DNA of 64,000 bases from Antitrichia curtipendula (lineage: Eukaryota; Streptophyta; Bryopsida; Hypnales; Leucodontaceae): contig OX579635.1 of assembly GCA_951230915.1 (NCBI GenBank), positions 23,684,001 through 23,748,000 of the forward strand, read 5' to 3'. The translations under genes and the position numbers were made by a program. This document shows, piece by piece, positions 48,501 through 60,612 of the stretch (positions within the stretch are counted from its first letter, which is position 1; every line of letters starts with the position of its first letter). A model generated the notes under the pieces. The model was given only the letters and a program-made list of their open reading frames with translations. It had not been told where the DNA came from and searched no databases.

Positions 48501-50571
48501 TCATGTTGTGTACCTGCATGACCACTCTGCGTGTAGTTGCGTTGCTCCAGTCGTTAGAGTCTTCCAGACACAGGATAATGAACTCCTTCTGTTGCATTTT
48601 CAGCTGGACAAGAGCTTCCACCGCCCCTCCTTGAGACTGCAGTTTCTTCATCTCACAAACCAATTGTTACCAAGGAGGGTCGAACTCACGCACATTGAAA
48701 CAATCTCCTAAGCAATGGACGAATACAGAGCAGATGATTGAGCCAGAATTAACAAAAGAAAAATATCACAAATTAAAGGTTAAACCCTCAAGGACCAAGA
48801 ATTCATGGTTCAAAAATGATCATTACATTAATCAAAATAAAATTCAGATAGGGTCAACTTTGAATCACCAGTGAAGAACAAAAGCACGTGTTGTTCAAAA
48901 TATAAATAAAGTTCGACTAAAAAACATTCCAAATGACCAATTCAAAAAACGCTAAAAAAACAAACACAAGGCTCAATTTTCGCATCTTGGGGGTATTCAA
49001 TTACACAGAATGTACACCGAGAAAAAAAGAGGCAGACCTGCAAGAACTGGTTCTTTCGACCAGGAGCAGCTGAAATCAGGCCGGGAGTGTCAATGATGGT
49101 GAGATTTGGACAGAACTTATACTCAATTTTCACCACAATCTCCTTCGCCCAAAACTGACATAACTCTCCTTCCAGCCGCTTATTCTCTGCCTCAATATAA
49201 GCCTGCACACAAGGTATACTTAAAAACCGTGAGGACCTAATCCCGTCTCCTACACCAGCCCTTGTTCACAACAGCAACTCATCTCTTCCAATCAACACTT
49301 GGTTAGCCCTCAACTAGCAACCCTTGGGTGTAAAAAATCATGACTTGGCTCATAATGTCCATATCTCAAAACGAAAGCACACTCCACCATAATAGTTTAA
49401 ATACATCACAGAGACGCAAACAGTAAATGCTTACAAGTGATACTTACAGTAGCCCCACCCTTAAAACACACACAAAGCAAAGACGACAAGAGCTCCTCCA
49501 GCATGCATATGACGAAGATATGGGGTTGCAATGCAAGAGTATGCAAGCACATTCCTACATAGCAGTTATAAGGCTTACAGTGACGCAAACAGTGAATGCT
49601 TACAGTATCCTCGCCCTGAAAATCGCCTCAAGAATGTGCATTATGAAGATATGGGGTTGTAATGCAAGAGTATGGAAGCCCACTCCTACATAATACTCAC
49701 AATGCTTACAGTGACGAAAACAGTGAATGCTTACAGTAATGTTTACAGTATCCACATCCCTAAAATCTCCTCAAGAATGCATATGATGAAGATATGCATT
49801 GCAATGCAAGAGTATGGAAGCACACTCCATCATAATAGTTGAAATGCTTCCAGTGAATGCAAAAAGTGAATGCTTCCAGTAATGTTTCCAGTACCCTTAC
49901 CCCTTAGAAACCTCTCAAAAGGATGCAAATAATGAAGACACAGGGTCACAATGCACGAGTACAGAAAAATGCACCTGAATCTCTTCCAGACTCTGTTCCT
50001 TCTCCCGATCCGGCTCCTCCTCCGCAACCAAAAAGCACCGTGGCTGTGCGCACCCCGCATTATACTTCATATGCAACGTAATCGGTCTTCGCGTCTTGGT
50101 CCCTCCGCCCACATGGTTGAACTGAAACCCCATCAACGCCTCCACCAGCGCGCTCTTGCCATCCGTCTGGTGCCCCACGACGAGAATCGCCGGGGCGTCG
50201 AAGGGTTTCCGAAACTCCTGTGCTAGACTGTGCAGCTCATTGTACGCCTCGTACAGCTTCTCGTTCCCCACGACGGCGAGGTGGATGGCCCCCTTGGAGG
50301 GGACGACGTGGTCAGGAGGCTTGCTGGGGGGTTGCCGAAGTTCAGTAGCCGAAGCTTTGTTGGAGGACACGACTGGAGGAGGACGGTACATGGCGTCGCA
50401 GTACGTTTGAAAGAACAGGCCCCGGGGGTCTTCTTTGAGAGAGGTCGTGATTTGAGCATGGGGAAGAAGGGGGGGAGGGGGGATCGCATTCGCTCGGGAG
50501 ACGATCCACTTGGTTGCACCACCTGCTCTTGATTCTTGTTGGACTCGTTGCTGCTGCGTGGAAGTCGCCAT
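42570..50571 (-). CDS. ARC5: Plastid-division dynamin-like GTPase, ARC5/DRP5B family (~856 aa, one apparent frameshift)
   Basis: This family of dynamin-like GTPases forms rings on the outer surface of dividing plastids. Eighteen exons run on the minus strand: 50571-49975, 49202-49038, 48636-48514, 48064-47843, 47719-47586, 47257-47165, 46891-46829, 46607-46559, 46276-46194, 45537-45380, 45071-45011, 44741-44679, 44393-44293, 44169-44112, 43786-43457, 43157-43050, 42930-42877 and 42677-42570. The G1 loop is GHQTDGKSA, switch I is GGGTKTRRP, G3 is DTPGL, and the VSTKLD stretch is G4. Family blocks include GDSPFFTSVPSGRVG, ACGVEDIHDGTNY and ESTLWNRKLAP. A coiled C-terminal tail (QALEQQRAKLAQELKQ) ends the protein. 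The intron after 44679 has a GC donor (CAG/GCAAGT). Exon 7 is one base short: its phase must go from 2 to 0 but 63 bases are present, and a GGG near 46860 where family alignment expects GGGG gives a stop. This is a sequencing error or a recent lesion. Confidence 0.9.
44293..44741 (-). other. GC-AG intron in the ARC5 gene with flanking exons
   Basis: Exon 12 ends CTGCTACAG at 44679 and the intron begins GCAAGTGAC. The acceptor is TTTGCAG before AGGGATGG at 44393. The extended match to CAG/GCAAGT is typical of true GC donors. Confidence 0.75.
46129..46146. mobile_element. Stowaway-like terminus in an ARC5 intron
   Basis: TTATGGGCGGAGGGAGTA is the reverse of the Stowaway end consensus (TACTCCCTCCG). 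The far end of the element was not identified in the preceding ~500 bp. Confidence 0.5.
49228..49352. repeat. Dispersed repeat in ARC5 intron 1, shared with the protease gene
   Basis: This matches 14898-15035 in order: GGACCTAATCCCGTCT, CAACAGCAACTCATCT, GACTTGGCT and AATGTCCAT. It is oriented on the plus strand, opposite to the host gene. Confidence 0.55.
49374..49974. repeat. Tandem array in ARC5 intron 1, four ~130-170 bp units
   Basis: Each unit carries ACGCAAACAGTGAATGCTTA, CCTCAAGAATG(C)AT, GAAGATATGGGGTTG and AATGCAAGAGTATG in the same order. The last unit is the most diverged (CTTCCAG for CTTACAG) and abuts the exon 1 donor. Confidence 0.85.
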
Positions 50572-50747
50572 CGCTCAATCCTCCGAAAATCTCCACCCAC
50601 GGTGAAGAATTCGCGACGAAAACTCCACAGAGAAAAAGAAACAAGAATTGTGCACTGCACATGAATCAAGAATTTCTCACTCCACAAGAAGAACGAATTT
50701 TCCACTGCACAAGCAAAAATAAATTTCCCACTGAAATCCATCCAAAC

Positions 50748-50922
50748 GACCACCACGACATTGTTCAATTCGAAACTCCCCAATCGTGCAGCATTGCAGA
50801 GATTCCAAGAAAAGCGAGAAAGGGAAAGAGAACTTGCGGAACCACCACCACTGACATTCTTCAATTCGAAGCTCCATGATCGTTTGGCATTGCAGAGATT
50901 CCAAGAAATTAAAGCGAGAAAG
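50748..50922. repeat. Direct duplication in the 5' flank of ARC5
   Basis: CCACCACGACATTGTTCAAT...GCATTGCAGAGATTCCAAGA recurs about 95 bases later as CCACCACTGACATTCTTCAA...GCATTGCAGAGATTCCAAGA. It lies 180-350 bases upstream of the ATG, so it may duplicate promoter or leader elements. Confidence 0.75.
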
Positions 50923-52600
50923 TGAAACAGAAAGAGGAACATCCGGGAATTACCAAAATCTTGCTATCATCAAATCACACAATTAACCTGCACCTTCAAA
51001 TCCTTGACGCGCTCCACCGTTCAATTCCGTGCGCTAAACACATCGTCGGACTCTATCTGCAAGAAAACTCTACAAGAAACAGAAACCCAAAACCCCAGTG
51101 GCTCTTTCCCAAGGGAAACTGTGACTCCCTGCAACTGCCTGAAGTGGGTGTCTTATAACTAACCCAATTCCAACTTCCCAAGGACGAACGCAAGCTGCTC
51201 CTCCCACTTGGGATCGTTGCAGTAAGTACCGAAGAAGTACCAACCTGGTGCGCAGACCTTCATCATGAAGACGACGCACTCAGCAGCTGACTCAGTGGTT
51301 GCAGGCGCAACAGAAGCAGAGCTTGTTCAAGACTAGGACCTCAAGAATTACTCCAAGAATGTTCAAAAATGAATTGAAAAGGGAATTGGTTAAGGTACTG
51401 GACTCCTGGCAATGTGGATGGCAAAGGACACACGATGGAATGTGTACTCACACATCGATTTCGTTACGGGGGAGTACAAGTGCGACAGGACGGGAGCATG
51501 ATGAGAGGGAGAGGGTGGCGATGGGTCGTCGTCCTCCCGCACAAGGGGCTCTGCAACAAGATTCAACACCCACAAACATTTGTTCCGAATAATCATAATG
51601 CCAAGTCCGGTTTTCAAGGCAGATTTGTCACCATTCTATTGGATAGTCAGAAAAGCATTATATCTCATAAGCAGCGATCCCAAAACTCTTTTCACCCAAT
51701 TCGGGGAAAGGCTATAGTCGTGAGAAAGAGGAGCTATGTCCGTAAGAGTACCTTTTGGGGGGGGTATAAAAGGCCAGATAACAGGGGGCAAAAAAAGTTG
51801 TAATTTGATTACAATTTTTTTTTCTTGTGGTGTACAAGGTGCGACTAGTGTAAAACTCAGGAATTGAATCATGACTACTATGCATTTTTTCTTGTTGTTG
51901 GAATTGTTAGTTGGTATATGAAAATGTCAAAGTTTGGCGATTTTATTGGCAAGTGTTGTGGAGAAGTGCTCCTTTTGTATTTGTGTGCAACTATCAGTTT
52001 CATTTTCGTATTTTTGTTCAGTGTCACTGACAAGGAAGTTGAACCCTTCTTGCAAAATGCAAGATTGCCCTATGCAATATTAGTGTTTTGCACAAAAAAA
52101 AAACAAGCCACATTGATAAGGGTTAGAACGTTAATACAAATTGTCACTGTCACCAACGTTGTAGAAGTTGCCATTGTCAAAAACGGTCACCATCACCAAC
52201 GCTCCACCAACGCAGCAATTTTGAAATCCCAAGTGCAACATTCTTCAAAGCTTAATCCCGTATAAAGTTGTGTGTCAAGGTGAACATGAGTGGCAAAGCT
52301 TGCAAAACCTCATGAAAACTAAGGATAAATACTAGAATGGTAAGGAGAGGATACTTTTCTGTCGGTTCTACTTCACCAATCTCCTTGCCGACCGACCTTC
52401 ACAACATTTTTCAAGAATTTATAGATTTCTTGTAAGGAATATTTTCAAGGATAAAATACTTTTGGCCAAATATGCACACAACAAGAGGGAGGTGCTTCTC
52501 TAGCTTATTTCTATGGCATGATTTCAAGAACTTCAAAATGGAAAAGCATTTCTCATTTTTAATGAACTCAAGTATCTAACAACACCCTATTTTAGCAAGT
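50923..52600. other. Upstream flank of ARC5, then AT-rich spacer
   Basis: Positions 50923-51600 are of mixed composition and may be promoter or an untranslated exon. No protein domain is visible in the open frames. From about 51750 the sequence is AT-rich. Confidence 0.35.
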
Positions 52601-53545
52601 TTAATCCCTAAAGGTCCCAGGCCTTTTTTCAGCCAAAAAACACTCAAAACTGCCATTTCTATAGCAAAGAGTAAAAAAAATCGAAAAATGTTTTTTTTCC
52701 ACATCTATCCATAGGATATTACACCTAACTAGTATAAGAATGTGTGAAAAAAAATTTAGAATTTTTGACCGCAAGATTGCAAGGTATCTGCATTTAAAGT
52801 GAAAAAAACAAGTTTTTCAGCACATTGTGGGACTAGATTTTTTGACTTCAAACATTTTTAACTTAAATTTTTTGCACTACAGCATTTTGAGCTTTAAGTC
52901 TTTATAGTAGAGAATTGAGTTGAAAGTCTAGTAAAAACAAAAAAGTTCAAAAAAACTTAATTATCATTCTTGAGAAAATTGTTAAATAGAAGTAGGTACA
53001 AGATAGAAGGAAAATCTAAAATATTCATATATTTTAGATGGAATTAAAATGCACTAATCCCAATGGTGAGATTATTCTAGCAAGTAAACTACACCATGGA
53101 AAAAAAAAATTGAAAAATTTGAAAAATTGCATTTAGAAATGAATCCTAGAAGTTATTTTTTTCAAGAAGATGCTCTAATTGCCCGAAAAACAAGAATGTC
53201 CATAACTTTCTCATAACAAATCCAAATGAAATGAATCAAAGCTTTTCAGATAGAAAAAATATATATTCTATGAGAAAAAAAATATTTAAAAAAAAATTCA
53301 AATTTTTGCAAATTTATTTTTTGCTGCCCAGGTTGCCCCCCCCCCCCCCATCCCCTATTTTGAGCTTATTTGGTCAAAACTGTTGTTTCCAGGTACCATT
53401 GTAAAAAAAATTATATTCCCACAAAGCTTATCAGTTTTTCTATCTTCAAAAAAGTTTCAAAAAATCACGACAAAAATTTAGCCCGTAGGTACCTGCCCGA
53501 AATCCCATTTGTTCCTCGAAGGGACAACGGTCTTTTAGGGGTTAA
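52601..53545. mobile_element. TTAA-flanked nonautonomous element (type B, copy 2)
   Basis: TTAA-TCCCTAAAGGTCCC at the left and GGTCTTTTAGGGG-TTAA at the right bound 937 bp. The right third matches the copy at 4973-5862 (GTAGGTACCTGCCCGAAATC and GGGGAC-like end). It contains a 15-base C run near 53337. Noncoding. Confidence 0.7.
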
Positions 53546-54529
53546 AGTACTTGGATAGTAGCTTACACAAGTGCCATGACTACACTAGTTTGCGCCACAA
53601 TTTGATCAACAAATACACGTCCAAAGGTGATCCAAAGGCAACGTTACAATTGGTCCTTATAATAACCTTGAACAATCCTTATTGTAAATACAAGTTGGAT
53701 GCACTCAATATTTCAAGGCTGGTGTGAGGTTTGCCACCCTCATACAAAGGCTAGCCTTTGTTTACCATACAAGCATGACTGTAGAAGTTTTTCAAAACTG
53801 CCAAGTGTTGTGAAAGCTAGCCTCAGCCCCCTATTGCCTCCAATGCTGGGGATAAATGATCTCAAAAGCATTGAGGAATTATTGTTGAAGAAATCGGTGA
53901 CCTACTTGTATAATATTTGCAAACAATAAGCAGCACAACAATGAGAAAACTGCTCACAAGTCACAACTAAACTCACCCTAGCATTCAAACACCAATCATA
54001 TTAAGAACTATGGCCAAACACCGATCTAATAGCATCAACATAAACAAACAACGCTATAACAAACAAACATCACCGATCAAATCAAAAAATTTAAAGTATA
54101 AATTGAAACAATGCATCACAACGACAACACCAATCTAAGCAATAATACAATGAAAATAAATTTGAATAATATATAACTAGATCAAATCAAGAAGAACGAT
54201 CAGCCAAAGTAATGATGGAAAAAAATGGAACCAATACATCAATTTAAGCACCGATTAAATAAGGAAACATCAATTAGATGGAAACAACCAAAGTGAGGAT
54301 GCAAAAAATGGAATGAGTAGATCAAATGAAGCACTAATTGAAAAAGGAAATACTGATTAGATGAAAACACCAATGTCATTAAGGGAAAAAAAATAGGAAA
54401 GGAGAAAAGTCATACCTGCAAAATGTTGTTTAATATTATCCTGTGTTACACATATGTGCTCACCAGTTTGTTGTGACATGGCAACACGCGTACACATGAG
54501 TGACAACAAAATCAAAGAAGAGATAGAAA
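53546..54529. other. AT-rich spacer, no gene supported
   Basis: This stretch has A-rich sequence with AACACCAATC-like words and one short open frame (53699-53929) without a recognised domain. Part may be the 3' end of the neighbouring minus-strand pseudogene. Confidence 0.4.
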
Positions 54530-56215
54530 ATATCCAAGTCGCCACGCAACTTCCACCAGACTAGTGGAATGTCTTTGCATTCCAAAGTCACAAGTTCATT
54601 GTACCTCGGAAAATCATCCTTGCTGGAAACAGTGGATGCATTGATGAAGAGAGGTGTTAGCTCATGTTGGCAAAGTTTTATTGCTTGCATGAAGTCGCAT
54701 ATAAAAATGTCATAACTTTAAGAAAGTTTTATTAGACAATGTATTACATTCACCAAAGGGATGAAATATGCTAGTGACAAAAGCACCTCAATGTTAGCAA
54801 GGAAGTCACAATTGTCATTGAGATTAGCGTTAGTTTTCTGACCATGACCTCCAATCATATCCAAGCCCATTTTTAGGAGCAAAGTAAAGTATTCCGCCAT
54901 GATCCGCTACGTTGGACTCTTCATAGATATCTAGCACGTGTCCACATTGTGTGGCATCTTATTACCCTTAGTTTCTATAAGATTTGTGAGTTTTGCAACA
55001 CAACGTGTCGCTTGTTGTTGCGGCAAAAGTAATCATAAATACACTAGATTAGTCCCTTGAGACAAGAGACCATCAAGTACTTGGAGAGAGTCTCCACAAC
55101 CAGATTAATGTGATGACTTATACAACTAGCTTCCAACCTAAAGGAGCCCATTTTCCCTAATCTGAGCTCTAACACCTATTTTGGAACCTTGGAATGTATT
55201 CACCCCAACAATCCCAAAGCACACAAGTTTAGAAGCTATTTCTTCATGAATAAGACCACTTTCCTCTATTAAAGTATGCATAATGACAATGGTTACGTGA
55301 TCAACAATGCCACTCTTGGAGACACAAGAGAGATGGAGAAGGTGCGGCGTTCTCTTCCAGTTGTCCATGGCATAAATATGAACCTCAACGCAACAACCGT
55401 TGTCCACAGTTGTGACCTTGCTAGCACTAATGGAGACAATGTTTGCAGATTGCACTACAACCTTCAAAGCATTGAGGATAGAAGCATGCAAGTGCTCACT
55501 CATCTCCCAACTACTAGTTTTAGACTAGTATTTTCTAGGCAAATTCTTAACTTTCAAGAACTTCAACAAATACTATTGCCTCTCGTAATCACACATGGGA
55601 CAATTGTAAATAAGGATTTGGAAAAGGGTAGAAAATTGTACTCCTTTTCTCTTTATGTTGTTTTCAAAACAAGCAACCAATTGTTTAGCCACAGTGCCGC
55701 CAGGTTTGCGCCCCATCCAAATTTTGCAAAGCTAGAAGTATTTGCAATCCAACTTGACAAAATTGTTACCTTTCTTCAAGTGTGGTAGAGGAACCCTGTC
55801 TTCTCTACACATGTTTTTCTTCATGTTTTCCAAGATTATCAACCTTAGGAACCACGGCTTTCCTCCTCCTCGCGATTGAAGTACAGCTTTGGCAGATGAT
55901 GCAAATGAGGTCTCCGTTTGCATCAAATTGTTCCTCCATCCAAGCAAACTTGCAAGCCCATACTTCCTGCCACCTCCTAGATATAGTGTTGGGGGTTGTT
56001 TTTCTTCTTTTTCGCGGATTGTTTTGAATCCCTCCCTTCTTCTTTTTACTCGTCACGCACTGCTCACCATCGTTAGGGACCTTAAGCCCCAAATTAGGAA
56101 CTTCTAGAGACAAGACAATGTCGCCCAAAGGTGGATCGTGGTCAACTGGTGGTAAAACAGACTGCGACAGGCGTATTTGGGAAATATGAGTCACCTCCAT
56201 GTCCATTGCAATCAA
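54530..56215 (-). pseudogene. BED-finger, hAT-like transposase-derived gene, broken
   Basis: On the minus strand the N-terminal part (56215-55805) has a basic KKKKGG...RKRRK stretch and WACKFAWMEEQFD...CIICQSC...KVDNLGKHEEKH, a C2-H2 BED-like finger. The frame continues with stops at about 55747, 55555 and 55528. It then gives ANIVSISASKVTTVDNGCC and MDNWKRTPHLLHL (55503-55138), INLVVETLSKYL, NNKRHVVLQN, and DFMQAIKLCQHEL...VWWKLRG near 54540-54690. These blocks are in the order of a plant family of zinc-finger proteins related to hAT transposases, recalled from memory. There are several stops and frameshifts and no visible introns. The superfamily name is the least certain part. Confidence 0.55.
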
Positions 56216-58715
56216 CTGGTGGTAAAACAGACTGCGACAAGCGTGTCTGGGAAATATGAATCACCTCCGTGTTGCGGCTTGACCTAAAAATACGCACCCT
56301 AAAGCTATCAAGCAATTTCAAGTGTGGCGCCATAGAATCCTATGCAACCAACAGAAAACCCAATACCACAGAAAAACAATACCATAGAAAAACCACAAGA
56401 AAACTCAAGGAAAATTGCAAGAAAATAAGAACAACACATATTGACCAATCTAACAAAGCAAGAGAAAAGCGCACAAGGAATTGGAAAAACAGCATGGCAT
56501 TCAAAAGCAATAGGGAGATTGTTGAGAGAAAAACGTAGGAAAATTAATCAAAGATGATGCTGTAATTGTAATTATAAAGTAGGGAAAGCATTGGGGGAAC
56601 AGATTAAATTCACCGCAATAGTGAAGAATTTTGGTGCCGCCTTCACTGATCGTGTTTCCATAAATCTTAATTTTGCTAGGGTATTCAATCTAAGCCACCA
56701 TTTCTGAAGTGCTATGAATGCCAAAGACACAATGCACCTCCAAAAAGTTCAGAGCAACTTGGAAGTAGCGCTAAGAAACACAAAAAATCAAATTCTAGAA
56801 GATGATGCTTTGAAAACAAAATCAAAACAACCACTCAAAGCACACATCTCAAGTGCACTCCATTAGATTGCTCACTAGGATGTCACCACAACATCAAGTG
56901 CTTTCAAGAAGGAAATGAAGATATTAATGCAAAATTGAGCAAAACACCAACACTCTAGCGAAAGACAAGCTACAAGAACAATGAAGGGGGAGCTAAACCC
57001 TCAAATCCTAGCCATAAAACTGACGGCCAAGATTTCGCCATACAAGTCGTAGAGGGCCCAGATCGTGCCAACGCAACACCCTAAATCAACAAGGAGTGGG
57101 TGAATGCTACAATTTCTCTGGAAGAATGTTCAATTTGGCCAACAAAGGTAAAATCTAGTACGTGCTTTGGCTCTTTTTCAGATTTCAAATTTTTTTTCCC
57201 TGTATACATTTAGCACCTTTTTTTTATAGCATTGGGGCAATAGTTAGCCAGTTTAAAAACATTGCTTATAATGTAGACCCTCTTTTACACCCTTAGATTT
57301 GCAAAAAGTGCAAATACGAACATTTGCAATGAACTATTAGACTTGACATTATGTCCCATAATGCTCTCGAGCCTCTTAGCTCTCGAGCATTATCTAATCC
57401 ATTTGGAGTGGGGAACATAACATTGTTTACAAATGAGGGAGGGGGTCTTTCAGAAAGTGACCCCTACAATGAACAAAATTGCCTTATATGGCTCTTTTGC
57501 TAGCCTCAATCCTTGAATAAACTGATAATTCCCTCCCAAGCATTTAGCAAAACATAATATCTTTCTAGCATGGAAAGGATCATTGTATGGTTATACAATG
57601 TTATAAACTTGCATTTGACATCAATTGATGCAATGGGTGTGTTTAATCCCCTAAAAGATGGGTTGGTCTCCATGAAAATGAGAGATTACGCCGCCATGTT
57701 TGCATCATGAATAAAAGACAAATTAGAATTATTCATTGGATGTCAATCTACTATAGGATGCTATCTTTTTCCACAAAAATTCCAAGGATGAAAGATTGTC
57801 CTTCTCTTCCAAATAGAGAGATGCTTTTTTCATTCATGAGACACCAAATGTCTTCATCGTCCTTTACGGATTAAGGTTTTAATCCATAAGCAAGGAATTT
57901 TATTTCAATGGTAATTTGCTCAAAGGTGATAGAAAAGAAGGGGCACATGGTATAATGAGCAATCACCTTGGCCTTGAAAGGTGAAGGCGGTGAAAGGTAG
58001 GAAGAACATGTAGATTAACAAGTTGAATGACCATGGGCAAAGTAGAAGTTGATACTAGGGATACAATGTTCAACCAAAATTTGGAGAATTTAGGTTGTGG
58101 ACTTTTACATAATGTGATCAAACTGATTGAAGCTTAATACATTGCAAATGTTGTACAAAAATTGTATTTGGTTTTTGGAGCCTTCAAAATCCCATTCTTG
58201 CAATTTCATTTTTGAAACAACACAATTCATGTATTACACATTTGCATATAGTGGTGACTGTAAAAAAATTCAAAGAAGGTTTTGGCACAATTAGAACAAT
58301 CGGTTACTTGTAGAAAAAATTACAAGTGCTCACGAATTTTTTTCCAGCTTCAAATCCTCTTTCAGTTTCAAATCTCACAATTGGATTGATCAAAAGAGGT
58401 AGTAGCAACATACAAGAAAATGTGCCCTCCAAGGTACATTCTACCCTACAAGCAAATTCAACGGGAAGCTTGAGAGAGCTAGCCATGGCCCACAAGCAAG
58501 GCAAAATGTGCCCTGGAGGACATGATCATTGGCGTTAAGAGCAATGCTCCACCATTCCCACATTGTTCCCATGGTAGAATCAATCCCCTATTGCTCATTT
58601 TGCATTAAATTTTTTTCCAGAAAACGCGTGATTCAACAAGGATTGTTCTTAACAATTGCATGATCAAAAAATGACTCACCCACAATTGCATGCAACATTT
58701 GAAGACCATCAATGT
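56216..58715. other. Repeat-derived spacer, no gene supported
   Basis: A tandem pair at 56149-56185 and 56215-56250 (AACTGGTGGTAAAACAGACTGCGACA) marks the 5' side of the pseudogene. Positions 56590-57160 are less AT-rich and may hold old TE coding remains, but no domain was recognised. Confidence 0.4.
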
Positions 58716-59400
58716 TTAACCCCTAATTTCCTAAAGTCCTAAACTGCGGGTTTTTTGAAAACATAGCAATTTGGGGCAGTTCACTACAAATAGAATTTTT
58801 TTCACACAACATGCACTTGAGGAATAGCTTTAAGGACAAAAAAATTCATAATTTTGACTACATGGTTCAAAACTTGTTGTATGATATGTAGTTTTCAACA
58901 AAGTGCAGACAATCCAGGCAACAAAAAAACTTCTTCAAAATCAGTTTTTTAAGAAATAAAAATTTGAAATTCATTTTCTAAATTTTACATACACGTGGAA
59001 AGATTTGAATCATTCCATTTTTATTAATGAGATGAAAGTTATGGGAGTTTTAGTTTGTGGGTAGTTTCCAGATAGTTATAGAATTTCTATTCTAAGATAA
59101 ACTTTGAAATTCTTTATTTAATTCAATTTTCAATATTTTGAATTTTTTTTTTAATAAGTTGTAGATTGTTTATTACAACATTACAACCAATAGGATTGGC
59201 ATTTTCTAATTCCATAACAAAATTATTAACAATTTTGTATTTTAAATCATTTTCTACTTTTTTCTACTTACTATTGTTTTCCTATATGTTGTACAATTCC
59301 AAATGATTTCAAATTTTTCAAGCTTATAGCCAACTTGCCTTGAAGAATGAATTCAAAGAAGCACCATCATTTAGAACATTTTTTCATACAAATGTGAGCT
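58716..59400. mobile_element. TTAA-type element (type A, copy 4, truncated)
   Basis: It starts TTAA-CCCCTAATTTCC. The body matches the type A copies in the orientation of 11358 (GGGGCAGTTCACTACAAATAG, TATAGCCAACTTGCCTTGAA and CATACAAATGTGA). Similarity ends near 59400, before a different element begins at 59644. Confidence 0.65.
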
Positions 59401-59643
59401 TAAATGATACAAATGTGACATTTTACATTCCAATCCTCAAAGAAAGTTGCAAACCCTTCAATACATGCCAAACATTGCAGTCCATGGCATGAGCAATTCC
59501 AACCTCAAAACAATGACTAACCTCCTCCATAATATAAGCCACAAGTTTGTCTACAGCTACCATAAAAAACAAAATTGAAATCCTCCAGTTCTTATGCATT
59601 GTTGTTTTCATGTTAAGAAACAAACATTAGGTATAAAGCTATC

Positions 59644-60612
59644 TTAACCCCTCATCGCCGGAGGGGACGAAAAGTGTCCTCACAGAAAATTCAAAGTGAT
59701 GTAACTTTTGCATCCGATGTCCAAACTCAATAAAACTTGTTGGTAAAGTTGCGCTCTCTCTTCTAGTTTATGTGGCAGAATTTTCAGATCAATGCAAGCT
59801 TTATTGATTTCTTGAAAGCCAATCGAAGTCCGTAGGTTCAATTTGAATTCACCAAACTGCATTTGAAGGCTGCAACTTCGGGGGCTTGTATCTCCTTCAT
59901 CCAATGTTCGTTTTCAATAAAATTTGTTGTGTTATGTTCCCTTTTAAGTCTAGTTATTGTGGTTAGATTTTCATGTCAACCCAAGTTGTTTTGAATGCTT
60001 GGGAGCAATTCGAAGTTCAAAATCTAGACATTTTTGCATTACAGTGAACTTTGGTGGCTTATAACTTCTTCCTACAAGAGTTTTTTTCAATAATTTTTGT
60101 TGGAAAAGTTTCACATACTATTCTAGTTCTTGTGGTAAAAATTTCATATCAATCCAAGAATATATGATTGACTGAGAAGCATTTTAGCAGAGGTAGGTTC
60201 AGCTGTAGATGTGTTTTTTTGCAACTTTTTTCACTGTTTTTTGACATTTCAAAACAATTTTGCAAATGCAATGAGTCAATTAAATGTGTTTTTTTTCCAC
60301 CAAAGTGTTTGTCTTTTGGTTTAGAATCACCTTGTAGTTTAAAGTTTTTTCATTTGAGTAGGTTTAGAAATTGAATTCCACCTCGAAATGTGTTTTTAGG
60401 AAAATTTCAGCATCTTTTTTCAACACTAAAACATTATAATCTTTCAATCTATACGGTCAAATGACCCCAAATTTTACGTACACCATCTACAACATGCACA
60501 TTATAATATTGTACGGTTGAGATTTTTATACCTTACTCACATTTAGACTTATAACACTTGAAAAGCAAGGTTGTTTTTTGACATGGTTAGAGCTTCGGCG
60601 GTGAGGGGTTAA
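59644..60612. mobile_element. TTAA-flanked nonautonomous element (type C)
   Basis: TTAA at 59644-59647 and 60609-60612 bounds 961 bp. The termini CCCCTCATCGCCGGAG and CTTCGGCGGTGAGGGG are inverted copies with 14 of 16 matches. The body contains repeated GTAACTTTTGCATCC, TCTAGT.TTGTGG and ATCAATC.AAG words, suggesting old internal duplications. Noncoding. Confidence 0.75.

Noticed and set aside
50223..50942. A 239-codon minus-strand frame overlapping ARC5 exon 1
   Set aside because: It is in a different frame from the clear GTPase coding sequence and rich in Ser/Arg/Pro, typical of a shadow frame in GC-rich coding DNA.
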